A DNA stretch of 64,000 nt, taken from Hydrotalea flava (GTDB lineage: Bacteria; Bacteroidota; Bacteroidia; Chitinophagales; Chitinophagaceae). The notes under the pieces were generated by a model, which was not told the DNA's origin, did no database searches, and was given only the letters and a program-made list of their open reading frames with translations. Shown here in pieces: positions 18,975 to 26,420 of this stretch. The translations under genes and the position numbers were made by a program. Location: assembly GCF_001623405.1 (NCBI RefSeq), contig NZ_LUHG01000082.1:19651-83650 (forward strand), in the 5' to 3' direction. Within the stretch, counting starts at the first letter, position 1, and each line of letters starts with the position of its first letter.

Positions 18975-19083
18975 CTTTTATTTTTTAAAAGTTTGGAAAT
19001 ATTTTGTTTGAATATTTTTTCGAAAATGGATAAGATTCTCAATTAATGCATCATTCGGTTAGGATGTTTGAATGGCTGATGAA

Positions 19084-19365
19084 TTAAACTATCGCCAAAA
19101 TATCGCTTTCCCGCATAATTAATAAATCTTCTCCTTCAATTTGAATTTCAGTTCCGGCATATTTACCATATAAAACGGTATCGCCTACTTTTACAGTTAA
19201 AGGTTCATCTTTTTTACCGGCCCCGGCAGCAACAATAGTTCCTTTTTGGGGTTTTTCTTTTGCAGTATCAGGAATGATAATTCCACCTGCTGTTTTTTCT
19301 TCTGCCGCAGCAGGCTTAACAATTACCCTGTCATGTAATGGAGTAACGTTTACTTTTTTAGCCAT
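19084..19365 (-). CDS. groS: 10-kDa co-chaperonin GroES
   Basis: The 93-residue protein has all GroES landmarks: [10 protein letters not shown] at the start, the mobile loop [18 protein letters not shown] (about 22-39), the roof segment and [14 protein letters not shown]. It caps the GroEL ring. The gene is first in the groES-groEL operon. No CIRCE repeat (TTAGCACTC-N9-GAGTGCTAA) is present upstream, but a GC-richer 14-bp element at 19430-19443 is shared with the hsp20 upstream region. Confidence 0.98.
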   Translation of the reverse strand: MAKKVNVTPLHDRVIVKPAAAEEKTAGGIIIPDTAKEKPQKGTIVAAGAGKKDEPLTVKVGDTVLYGKYAGTEIQIEGEDLLIMRESDILAIV

Positions 19366-19429
19366 ACGTTATAGATTTTTAGTTGTTAAAAGAAAACTGA
19401 TTTTGATGAAACGTTACTTGCTATTTTTA

Positions 19430-19443
19430 TGCCACCGCGACAT
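19430..19443 (-). promoter_or_regulatory. Candidate heat-shock element upstream of groES
   Basis: On the minus strand it reads ATGTCGCGGTGGCA, followed by TAAAAATA. Two copies of nearly the same sequence lie upstream of hsp20 (58673-58717), giving the consensus ATGTCRCRRWGGCA. The copy is 64 bp from the groES ATG. A heat-shock role is inferred only from the two chaperone genes. Confidence 0.5.
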
Positions 19444-19655
19444 AACAAGTCAAATTTGCAGACTTTGCCTATTTTCTTTTCAGTAAATTCCCCAGCTTGG
19501 CAGCAATCTTTGGTTAAGTAACCTTCATAAAATAAGCTAAGTGTCAAAATTTCACACCCTAACCATTTTTTATCGACTACCCGGATAAAAGAAAAAAAAC
19601 TTTTTTTTCAATCCAAATGAAATCACACTTCGTAAGTGTCATTAAACTGTCATTT

Positions 19656-20075
19656 ATGAAAACAACAAAAATACTTCGTATAGGGGCCATTACCCTCTCT
19701 GTTTTAGTGGTTGTTTTATTTGTTCACATTTATTGGGTGACCCGGCCCCAAAAAATAGATGTAAACAGTATTGCAATGGCACGGATAGATTTTAAAACGC
19801 CATTAACCGAACAACAAGGTGCCGCCATTACCGAGTGGTTGTATGCCCAAAAAGGGGTTTTACATGTTTTATGTAATACTAAAACCAGGATTGCAGTGTT
19901 TACCTTTTATCCTGCTCAAATAAATGCCACTCAATTAACGGCTCAATTATCAAAATCAATGGCACTGCCGGCCAGCCGTTATTTGCCTTCTTCGGAAGAA
20001 ATGGCTTCCGGTTGTCCGGTACTGCCTAATTCAACCGAGAAAAAGCTGATGCAAATGGTTCAATCTGTTTTTTAA
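19656..20075 (+). CDS. Hypothetical membrane-anchored protein with HMA-like domain
   Basis: From the ATG at 19656 the protein has 139 residues; an alternative ATG at 19617 would add 13. A single TM helix (about 8-26) is followed by a roughly 70-residue beta-alpha-beta domain. ARIDFKTPLTEQQGAAITEWL, then the segment around VLHVLCNTKTRIAVFTFYP, resembles a heavy-metal-associated (HMA) fold. The CxxC metal motif is absent and only single cysteines remain. It is followed 29 bp later by an exported truncated-globin lipoprotein, so the two may act together in the periplasm (inference). The fold assignment is by pattern and needs a structure search. Confidence 0.6.
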   Translation: MKTTKILRIGAITLSVLVVVLFVHIYWVTRPQKIDVNSIAMARIDFKTPLTEQQGAAITEWLYAQKGVLHVLCNTKTRIAVFTFYPAQINATQLTAQLSKSMALPASRYLPSSEEMASGCPVLPNSTEKKLMQMVQSVF

Positions 20076-20104
20076 TCATTCTTAAACAATAAAAATTCAA
20101 CACA

Positions 20105-20668
20105 ATGAAAAAAGTACAAACCGTATTTCTGGTAACCGCATTTTTTGCAGCCATCGCTTTATTGGGCAGTTCGTGTAAAAAAAGTGACAGCGCGCCGTCT
20201 GTAATGACACAAACATTATATGATTCTTTAGGTGGAACAACAATGGTACCTGACCCGGCTGTTCAGGGTGCCATGATTGAAAAAGGGCGTTTGGGTATTC
20301 GTTCGGTAGTTGATAGCGCCATTTTTGTAATTGCTGCCGATACAAACATTAATGTCTACTTTAAAGTTTTGTTACAGGAAGTTTCATCCGGAAATTTGAG
20401 TGGATTTAAGGCTTTGAGCAAAAATTTAACTGATTTTTTCTGTGTAGGCACCGGTGCTAAAAACTTTACTTATGGTGGGAAAGATATGGTATCTGCCCAT
20501 AATCCTGCCACCAATCCACGTATGAATGGCAAAGCAATGAACGATGATTTTGATTCATTTATTAAGGATGTGGTTGTGGCAGCCAAGAAAAATGGATTAC
20601 CCGATTATTTGATTGCAAGATTAGGTACCATTATTAATTCACTGCGTTCGCAAGTGGTGCAGGCATAA
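20105..20668 (+). CDS. Exported lipoprotein with group 1 truncated-hemoglobin-like domain
   Basis: The protein has 187 residues and a lipobox (LLGSSC, Cys24). The remainder aligns by eye with group 1 truncated hemoglobins. TLYDSLGG (37-44) matches the typical N-terminal IYDKIGG. VVDSAIFVIAAD (68-79) matches the B helix, and LTDFFCVGTG plus TYGGKDMVSAH (122-132) match the E-F region, with His132 as the proximal haem ligand. The B10 position, normally Tyr, is Ile73. Most truncated hemoglobins are cytoplasmic, so a lipid-anchored one is unusual. It may bind haem, sense gas or handle NO/O2, or may be a haemless derivative. A strong terminator follows. Confidence 0.75.
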   Translation: MKKVQTVFLVTAFFAAIALLGSSCKKSDSAPSVMTQTLYDSLGGTTMVPDPAVQGAMIEKGRLGIRSVVDSAIFVIAADTNINVYFKVLLQEVSSGNLSGFKALSKNLTDFFCVGTGAKNFTYGGKDMVSAHNPATNPRMNGKAMNDDFDSFIKDVVVAAKKNGLPDYLIARLGTIINSLRSQVVQA

Positions 20669-20707
20669 AACATAGTTGGTACTATAGTTAGGTAAATGTT
20701 GCGTGGT

Positions 20708-20748
20708 AAGTCCGCTATTTCCGGGGATGGATAATAGCGGACTTTTTT
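20708..20748 (+). terminator. Terminator after the globin-like lipoprotein gene
   Basis: A 12-bp stem AAGTCCGCTATT / AATAGCGGACTT is followed by TTTTT. Confidence 0.88.
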
Positions 20749-20821
20749 TATACCTATATTGTAATATTGTAAAAGTGTACATCTGTTACTCAATCACATT
20801 TGGAAACTACGTATAAACCAT

Positions 20822-20829
20822 TACTTTTG
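20822..20829 (+). promoter_or_regulatory. -7 box TACTTTTG of nusB
   Basis: It matches TAnnTTTG and is followed by C. It lies 26 bp before the nusB ATG, leaving a short untranslated leader. Confidence 0.55.
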
Positions 20830-20855
20830 CTGCCACTAAAACAGTTCTTTCAGCA

Positions 20856-21785
20856 ATGATTAGCAGACGAAATATACGCGTTAAAGTAATGCAGTTAATC
20901 TACATTATTGAGAGTGCAAAAGATCCTGAGTGCTTTAAAAATCCGGTACAACAACTTGAAAATAATTTTAAAAAAACCGGTGAACTCTTTGTTTACCTGC
21001 TTTATTTTTTAACCGAAGTTGCAAAGTATGCAGAGCAGGACGCCCGTTTAAAAGCCAGTAAAAATATTACCAGTTTTGAAGATTTGAATGTCAGTACTAA
21101 AATTGCAGGGAACCAAATCCTGTGGAATATTTTAGAATTGCCAGCCATTCAGGAGGCCATCAAATCCAATCAACCGGATAAAATGATTGACAGGGAACTG
21201 GTAAAAAAAATTTATCACAATATGATCATCTCTACAGAGTATAAAACCTATATTCTGGAAGAAGGTCGCGATTTAAAGAAGGAAAAAGCCATTTTACTCT
21301 ATATTTTTAATCAGTTCATTTTACCGAATGAAGATTTTGAAGCACATGTAGAGTATTATTTCCCCAATTGGCAGGATGATGGCGATATGATGATGCAATC
21401 CATTACAGAAATCATTCAAAAACCGGCGGCAAGTAATTTTCCGCAATTATTATCGGAAGATAAATGGAAGTTTGCCAAAGATTTGCTGATGACAGCCATA
21501 GAAAAAAAAAGTTTTACATTGAGCATCATTAAACCCAAATTAAATAATTGGGATGCAGAAAGAATTGCATTATTAGATATGATTATTATGCGTTTGGGTG
21601 TATGTGAATTTCTTTATTTTGAAACCATTCCAACCAAAGTAACCATTAATGAGTACATTGATATTGCAAAAGAATATAGTACGCCGCAAAGCGGCCATTT
21701 TGTAAATGGCATTTTAGATTCTATTCACAAAGAGCTGGTGTCTGAAGGTAAAATTGAAAAAGTAGAATTTAAATCCGGGCAATAA
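20856..21785 (+). CDS. nusB: Transcription antitermination factor NusB (long form)
   Basis: The protein has 309 residues, about twice the length of E. coli NusB, as is usual in Bacteroidota. The start MISRRNIRVKVMQLIY matches the family N-terminus. The C-terminal part, WDAERIALLDMIIMRLGVCEFLYFE followed by TKVTINEYIDIAKEYSTPQSGHFVNGILD (about 232-292), is the canonical NusB core. The family binds boxA RNA with NusE and supports rRNA antitermination. A promoter box lies upstream, and DUF1573, yajC and coaE genes follow on the same strand. Confidence 0.93.
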   Translation: MISRRNIRVKVMQLIYIIESAKDPECFKNPVQQLENNFKKTGELFVYLLYFLTEVAKYAEQDARLKASKNITSFEDLNVSTKIAGNQILWNILELPAIQEAIKSNQPDKMIDRELVKKIYHNMIISTEYKTYILEEGRDLKKEKAILLYIFNQFILPNEDFEAHVEYYFPNWQDDGDMMMQSITEIIQKPAASNFPQLLSEDKWKFAKDLLMTAIEKKSFTLSIIKPKLNNWDAERIALLDMIIMRLGVCEFLYFETIPTKVTINEYIDIAKEYSTPQSGHFVNGILDSIHKELVSEGKIEKVEFKSGQ

Positions 21786-21793
21786 TACATTTG
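21786..21793 (+). promoter_or_regulatory. -7 box TACATTTG of the DUF1573 gene
   Basis: It matches TAnnTTTG, is followed by C and ends five bases before the ATG at 21799. It suggests an almost leaderless transcript starting just after nusB. Confidence 0.6.
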
Positions 21794-21798
21794 CAGCT

Positions 21799-22248
21799 AT
21801 GAAATTATTCCCATCAGTTACTATAACTTTACTGTTCTTTGCTATATTCGCCTGCAGTATGCATCATAAAGAAGCGAATACCGATATAAAAGCAGCATTA
21901 GATACTGCTCATTATACAACGGTAAAATGGTTAGATAGTACGGTTCAGTTTGGCAGCATACCTAAAGGTGAACATATTGCGGTGCGTTTTCGATGTAAAA
22001 ATACCGGTAATAAACCATTCATATTGGTGAATGTAAGACCTGAATGCGGTTGTACAGTAACCAGTTATACAAAACATCCCATAATGCCGGGTTCTGAAGG
22101 GTTAATTGAAGCGGCGTTTAACAGTGAACATGTGCCGGTGGGAAATGTGCGTAAAACGGTTATTGCCAATACCAATACCAAAAATGGAACGGAACATTAT
22201 TTGTTTTTTGAAGGGCAGGTTATTGCAGATAGTGTTGCCAACCATTAA
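21799..22248 (+). CDS. DUF1573 lipoprotein
   Basis: The 149-residue protein begins with a lipoprotein signal (FAIFAC, Cys19). Its DUF1573 immunoglobulin-like fold is shown by VQFGSIPKGEHIAVRFRCKNTG, then VRPECGCTVTSYTKHPIMPG and AAFNSEHVPVGNVRKTV. The family is abundant in Bacteroidota envelopes and has no assigned function. It has its own promoter box. It sits between nusB and yajC. Confidence 0.88.
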   Translation: MKLFPSVTITLLFFAIFACSMHHKEANTDIKAALDTAHYTTVKWLDSTVQFGSIPKGEHIAVRFRCKNTGNKPFILVNVRPECGCTVTSYTKHPIMPGSEGLIEAAFNSEHVPVGNVRKTVIANTNTKNGTEHYLFFEGQVIADSVANH

Positions 22249-22291
22249 CCATTACTTTGTATCTATTTAATCAATTATAAAACAGAATTAC

Positions 22292-22630
22292 ATGTTCAAT
22301 GTTATTTTAATGGCCGGTAATCCACAGCAGGGTGGTGGATCTATTCAATTGTTTTTAATGATTGCCATCATTGCCGTATTTTACTTTTTCATGATTCGTC
22401 CGCAGGCAAAAAAAGCCAAAGAGCAAAAAAAGTTTATCGATAACCTGCAAAAAGGGGATAAAATTGTTACACTTGCCGGCATACATGCCACTGTTAACAA
22501 GGTAAATGAAGATGGTACCCTGCAAATTGAAGTAAACCCGGGCAGCTATTTAAAAATTGAAAAATCTGCCATTAGTATGGAATGGACAGCAGCACTGAAT
22601 AAAGCAACTGCTGTTGCCGAAAAAAAATAA
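22292..22630 (+). CDS. yajC: Preprotein translocase accessory subunit YajC
   Basis: The 112-residue protein has one TM helix (about 19-36) ending in the diagnostic FFMIRPQAKKAKEQKKFIDNL. GDKIVTLAGIHATVNKV follows in the cytoplasmic part. YajC associates with SecDF-SecYEG at the inner membrane. Its length is normal. A TTACTTTG sequence near 22254 may be a variant -7 box. A strong terminator follows. Confidence 0.96.
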   Translation: MFNVILMAGNPQQGGGSIQLFLMIAIIAVFYFFMIRPQAKKAKEQKKFIDNLQKGDKIVTLAGIHATVNKVNEDGTLQIEVNPGSYLKIEKSAISMEWTAALNKATAVAEKK

Positions 22631-22646
22631 TTAATTTAAGTAAGTA

Positions 22647-22680
22647 AAACCCGGCTGTGCAAACATGGCCGGGTTTTTTA
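22647..22680 (+). terminator. Terminator after yajC
   Basis: A 9-bp GC-rich stem AAACCCGGC / GCCGGGTTT is followed by TTTT. The in-frame TTG at 22657 proposed for coaE falls inside this hairpin. Confidence 0.88.
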
Positions 22681-22716
22681 TGCACTTATATCAAAAGAGA
22701 AATACTAATTTTAACT

Positions 22717-23313
22717 ATGCTTAAAATAGGGTTAACAGGAGGAATTGGTAGTGGTAAGACAACCGTTGCAAATATTTTCAAAGTATTTGATATACCCGTG
22801 TTGGATGCAGATACTGTTGCAAAGGAATTAATGGAGAAAGATATTGCAGTTGTTACTGCCATTCGTAAAGTTTTTGGCAATGAAGTGTATCTGCATGGAA
22901 AATTAAACAGAGCTTATTTGGCTGGAATTGTTTTTAAGGATGAAAATAAGTTACATGCCCTAAATGCTATTGTACATCCGGCAACCATTGCTTTTGCTCA
23001 ACAATGGATGGCACAACAGCAATCTGCCTATGTAATTAAAGAAGCTGCTTTGTTTTTTGAATCGGGGTCAGATAAGGAAATGGACTATATGGTTGGGGTT
23101 TCAGCCCCTTTGGAATTAAGAATTGCAAGGGTAATGAAAAGAGATAACACCACAAGATCTGCCGTACTGGCACGGATGAATCAACAAATGGATGAAAATG
23201 AAAAATTAAAACGCTGCCAATTTGTACTGCAAAACGATGAAACACAACTACTATTGCCACAGATAATAAAATTACACAACCATTTTTTAGCATTAGCAAA
23301 AACAACTGTGTAA
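22717..23313 (+). CDS. coaE: Dephospho-CoA kinase
   Basis: From ATG 22717 the protein has 198 residues, the normal length. It catalyses the last step of coenzyme A synthesis, phosphorylating dephospho-CoA at the 3'-hydroxyl. MLKIGLTGGIGSGKTT contains the P-loop, LDADTVAKEL the substrate-binding Asp, and VIKEAALFFESG the family's mid-domain motif. The LID segment carries RVMKRDNTT. The 22657 frame start lies inside the yajC terminator and is rejected. Confidence 0.95.
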   Translation: MLKIGLTGGIGSGKTTVANIFKVFDIPVLDADTVAKELMEKDIAVVTAIRKVFGNEVYLHGKLNRAYLAGIVFKDENKLHALNAIVHPATIAFAQQWMAQQQSAYVIKEAALFFESGSDKEMDYMVGVSAPLELRIARVMKRDNTTRSAVLARMNQQMDENEKLKRCQFVLQNDETQLLLPQIIKLHNHFLALAKTTV

Positions 23314-23343
23314 TTCAGAAGTATAATGTTCCAATTGGATTGT

Positions 23344-23802
23344 TTAAAATATGTATTTGAATGCCCGGGAAATAAAAGGAATGACCAATGTTGCAAATCC
23401 GCCTGATATTCCAGCATAACCCATAAACTGCATACGAAATGCATCATTATAAATTGGAATTGCAAACTTGTTGCCAATATGGCTGGCAGCTATAAAAAGA
23501 AAAATGGTTAATACTCCAAAACCAATCATATAAATAGTGGCACCGGCCATTTTAAAATTTACAAACAAGAAATGGTATATTAAACTGGCAATAATCATAA
23601 ACAACATGGAAGAGAATATGATTGACGAAACATTTACAATTTCTGAATAAGTAAAATTGGTTAATGAACGCAATAAAAAATCGTAAAACAGATTAAAAAT
23701 TGTTAACAGATAACCTGCCAAAACGCCAACTGATAAATGTTTTGAGAGAGTGGTTTGTTGATATGTGTACTCCATAGATGAATTTTTAAAATTGATTGAC
23801 AT
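23344..23802 (-). CDS. Hypothetical four-TM membrane protein
   Basis: A 152-residue protein with four predicted TM segments (about 26-43, 57-78, 85-106 and 127-146). It is not recognised. Met10 (23775) is an alternative start. It faces coaE with no terminator hairpin between them. Its GYLLTIFNLFYDFLLR-type and GGFATLVIPF segments recall small Bacteroidota inner-membrane proteins of unknown role. Confidence 0.65.
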   Translation of the reverse strand: MSINFKNSSMEYTYQQTTLSKHLSVGVLAGYLLTIFNLFYDFLLRSLTNFTYSEIVNVSSIIFSSMLFMIIASLIYHFLFVNFKMAGATIYMIGFGVLTIFLFIAASHIGNKFAIPIYNDAFRMQFMGYAGISGGFATLVIPFISRAFKYIF

Positions 23803-23870
23803 GCTGTTTATTTTGTAAAATTAAAGAATGTGCCGCTGCTTTTAAAATTAAAATATGCTAAGCTAAACAT

Positions 23871-24854
23871 TTACTTTACAATAAGGTAACACCATCTTTT
23901 TAATTTCCCTTCAAAATCAAATGGTGTTGTGGCTCTTGTAATGTCTTTAATAGCAGCGGCTCTAATATTGTCCTTATCTATCACAAATCGGGTAAAATTG
24001 GTGCTGAAATATATTTTACCGCCTGTGGGTAATGCAGTCAGCACATCATTCAATAACTCCACATGATCACGTTGTATATCTAAAATATCCTTCATTCTTT
24101 TACTGTTACTAAAAGTGGGCGGGTCCATGATTACCAAATCAAAACTATTGGGTGGCAAAGTTTTTAAGTATGGTTTTACATCAGCATGTATAAAATGAAA
24201 TGCGTTTGCATTTTTCAATCGGTTAATCGAAAAGTTATCCTGAGCCCATTGTAAATATGTTTTCGATAAATCAATTGTTGTAACACTTGCAGCTTTTCCT
24301 GCTGCCGCATACACTGAAAAAGAACCGGTATAAGCAAATAAATTCAAAACACGTTTGCCACCAGCCTCGTTGCGAACCATTTGGCGGGTAATGCGGTGGT
24401 CTAAAAACAAGCCGGTATCTAAGTAGTCGGTTAAGTTTACTAAAAATTTTAACCCATTTTCTGTAACAGTAAAATATTGTTTGGTATTGCCTGTTTTTTC
24501 ATATTGATCGTTTCGGTTGGCCTTTCTTTTGCGTTCTTTAATGTAAATATTTTCGTTGGCTATCCCAAGATATTTGCTTATCAAAGCAACACAAGCCTCT
24601 AACCATTCCGTATGCTGCTCCTCTGTCATCTGGTGCCTGCGCTGGTATTCGGCTAAATACACTTTATCCTCATACAAGTCAATACAAAAAGGAAATTCTG
24701 GTAAATCATGATCATAAACCCGCCAGCAGGTAATATTTTGTTTTTTTGCAATTTTATATTTGTGTTTAAAAACCTTCATTAAGCGGTTCTCAAACATTGC
24801 AGCTTTTTGAGGTGAAAGAATGGAGCTGAAAGGGCTTTCATTGGGTGTATTCAT
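23871..24854 (-). CDS. RlmK/RlmI-type 23S rRNA methyltransferase
   Basis: From ATG 24854 the protein has 327 residues. It resembles the RlmK half of RlmKL, or RlmI: class I SAM-dependent methyltransferase with a small N-terminal part. The core shows NLTDYLDTGLFLDHR, SAM-binding VLNLFAYTGSFSVYAA and FIHADVKPYL. The catalytic-loop motif is DLVIMDPPTFSNSKRM and the C-terminus KIYFSTNFTRF. Likely target is a guanine or cytosine in 23S rRNA (m7G2069 for RlmK), which cannot be proved here. The start is set by a TAATTTTG box six bases upstream. Confidence 0.85.
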   Translation of the reverse strand: MNTPNESPFSSILSPQKAAMFENRLMKVFKHKYKIAKKQNITCWRVYDHDLPEFPFCIDLYEDKVYLAEYQRRHQMTEEQHTEWLEACVALISKYLGIANENIYIKERKRKANRNDQYEKTGNTKQYFTVTENGLKFLVNLTDYLDTGLFLDHRITRQMVRNEAGGKRVLNLFAYTGSFSVYAAAGKAASVTTIDLSKTYLQWAQDNFSINRLKNANAFHFIHADVKPYLKTLPPNSFDLVIMDPPTFSNSKRMKDILDIQRDHVELLNDVLTALPTGGKIYFSTNFTRFVIDKDNIRAAAIKDITRATTPFDFEGKLKRWCYLIVK

Positions 24855-24860
24855 AAAGCC

Positions 24861-24868
24861 CAAAATTA
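24861..24868 (-). promoter_or_regulatory. -7 box TAATTTTG of the rRNA methyltransferase gene
   Basis: It matches TAnnTTTG on the minus strand and ends six bases before ATG 24854. The longer reading frame to 24875 would place the promoter inside the gene. Confidence 0.55.
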
Positions 24869-25028
24869 AGTGCAATACTTAATGAATAGATAAAATTTTT
24901 CTACGGTAGCCTTGCTGAATAGAATGGTTGCCGTACAAGTGTGCGATGCAACCGGTGTTACATAGTAGTGCTGAAGCCGGTAACAAAATTATCTTCAACA
25001 GCATCGTTATATGCTTTAGAATATCAAC

Positions 25029-25036
25029 TACCTTTG
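25029..25036 (+). promoter_or_regulatory. -7 box TACCTTTG of rimO
   Basis: It matches TAnnTTTG, is followed by C and ends eight bases before ATG 25045. It argues against the 39-residue longer N-terminus. Confidence 0.6.
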
Positions 25037-25044
25037 CGCCGAAT

Positions 25045-26352
25045 ATGAAGTCAAAAACACTGAAACAAAATAAAATTAACATTATTACACTTGGTTGCAG
25101 TAAAAACCTGGTGGATAGTGAGGTACTGAGTGGGCAATTGATGGCCAATGCTATTCCGGTGGTGCATGAAAACATAAAAACCGACCATAATATTGTAGTG
25201 GTAAATACTTGCGGATTTATTGATAAAGCGAAAGAAGAAAGTATTGATACTATCTTGAATCAGGTAGAATTAAAACGTAGAGGGAAATTAGATAAAGTGT
25301 ATGTAACAGGTTGTTTGAGTGAACGCTACAGAAATGATTTGGAACAGGAAATACCCGAAGTTGATGCCTGGTTTGGTACCATGGAACTGCCTTTAATTTT
25401 AAAACAATTGGGTGCCGATTACAAATCTGAACTATTGGGCGAACGCTTATTAAGTACGCCAAAACATTATGCCTATCTTAAAATTAGTGAGGGCTGTAAC
25501 AGAACCTGTGCTTTTTGTGCCATACCCCTGATGCGGGGCGGCCATGTTAGTAAGCCTATTGAAGCCATTATTGCCGAAGCAGAAGCGTTGGTAAAAAAAG
25601 GGGTAAAGGAAATAATGCTCATAGCACAAGAATTAACTTATTATGGTTTAGATATATACAAAAAACGATCATTGCATATTTTGTTAGAACAATTGGCTGA
25701 TGTAAAAGGGTTGGAGTGGATACGTTTACATTATGCATATCCCAATAAATTTCCATTGGAAGTGTTGGCTGTAATGCGTGAAAAGAAAAACATTTGCAAT
25801 TATTTAGATATGCCCTTGCAGCATGCCAGCAATAACATGCTAAAGGCCATGCGCCGAAACAGCACTAAAGAAGAAATGAGTGCATTGATTAAAACCATAC
25901 GGGAGGAAGTACCGGGTATATGTTTACGTACAACACTAATTGCAGGTTTTCCGGGAGAAACGGAAGAAGATGTAACAGAATTGAAATCTTTTCTGGAAGA
26001 TCACCGCTTTGACAGAGTTGGAATTTTTACATACAGCCATGAAGAAAATACCGGCGCTTATACTTTAGAAGACAATATACCTGCTGAAGTAAAACAACAA
26101 AGAGCACAGGAAATAATGGAGGTACAGCAGGAAATTAGTTTAGAGAAAAATCAGGAAAAAGTTGGGCAGGTTTTTAAAGTGCTGATTGATAAAAAAGAAG
26201 CCGGACGCTATATTGGCAGAACAGAGTTTGATAGTGTTGAGGTGGATAATGAAGTAATTATTTCAACTGATCAAAAACTTTCTATTGGTGAATTTGTTAA
26301 TGTATGTATTACTAAAGCATACGATTATGATATTGAAGGTGAACTGGTATAA
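25045..26352 (+). CDS. rimO: Ribosomal protein S12 methylthiotransferase RimO
   Basis: The 435-residue radical-SAM enzyme methylthiolates Asp89 of ribosomal protein S12. An N-terminal UPF0004 domain carries cluster cysteines Cys18 (TLGCSKN), Cys56 and Cys90. The radical-SAM CNRTCAFC motif at 151-158 binds the second [4Fe-4S] cluster. A TRAM domain closes the C-terminus (about 370-433), with GRYIGRTEFDSVEVDN. The GCSKNLVDSEVLSGQL start is RimO-like, not MiaB-like. The frame runs back to 24928, but the extra 39 residues are unlike RimO and overlap the promoter. Confidence 0.95.
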   Translation: MKSKTLKQNKINIITLGCSKNLVDSEVLSGQLMANAIPVVHENIKTDHNIVVVNTCGFIDKAKEESIDTILNQVELKRRGKLDKVYVTGCLSERYRNDLEQEIPEVDAWFGTMELPLILKQLGADYKSELLGERLLSTPKHYAYLKISEGCNRTCAFCAIPLMRGGHVSKPIEAIIAEAEALVKKGVKEIMLIAQELTYYGLDIYKKRSLHILLEQLADVKGLEWIRLHYAYPNKFPLEVLAVMREKKNICNYLDMPLQHASNNMLKAMRRNSTKEEMSALIKTIREEVPGICLRTTLIAGFPGETEEDVTELKSFLEDHRFDRVGIFTYSHEENTGAYTLEDNIPAEVKQQRAQEIMEVQQEISLEKNQEKVGQVFKVLIDKKEAGRYIGRTEFDSVEVDNEVIISTDQKLSIGEFVNVCITKAYDYDIEGELV

Positions 26353-26420
26353 TACTGTGAATTGAAATAATTGCGCTGATTGCCTTTATTACCTTTTTTA
26401 ATAGAAACAAGCATTAATGC

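Noticed and set aside
19366..19616. CIRCE element for groES-groEL
   Set aside because: No TTAGCACTC-N9-GAGTGCTAA or close variant is present.
22657..22716. Upstream start for coaE
   Set aside because: It begins within the terminator hairpin of yajC; the P-loop start at 22717 is the usual CoaE N-terminus.
24928..25044. Extra 39 residues at the N-terminus of RimO
   Set aside because: The rimO promoter box lies inside this stretch, and the residues do not resemble RimO proteins.
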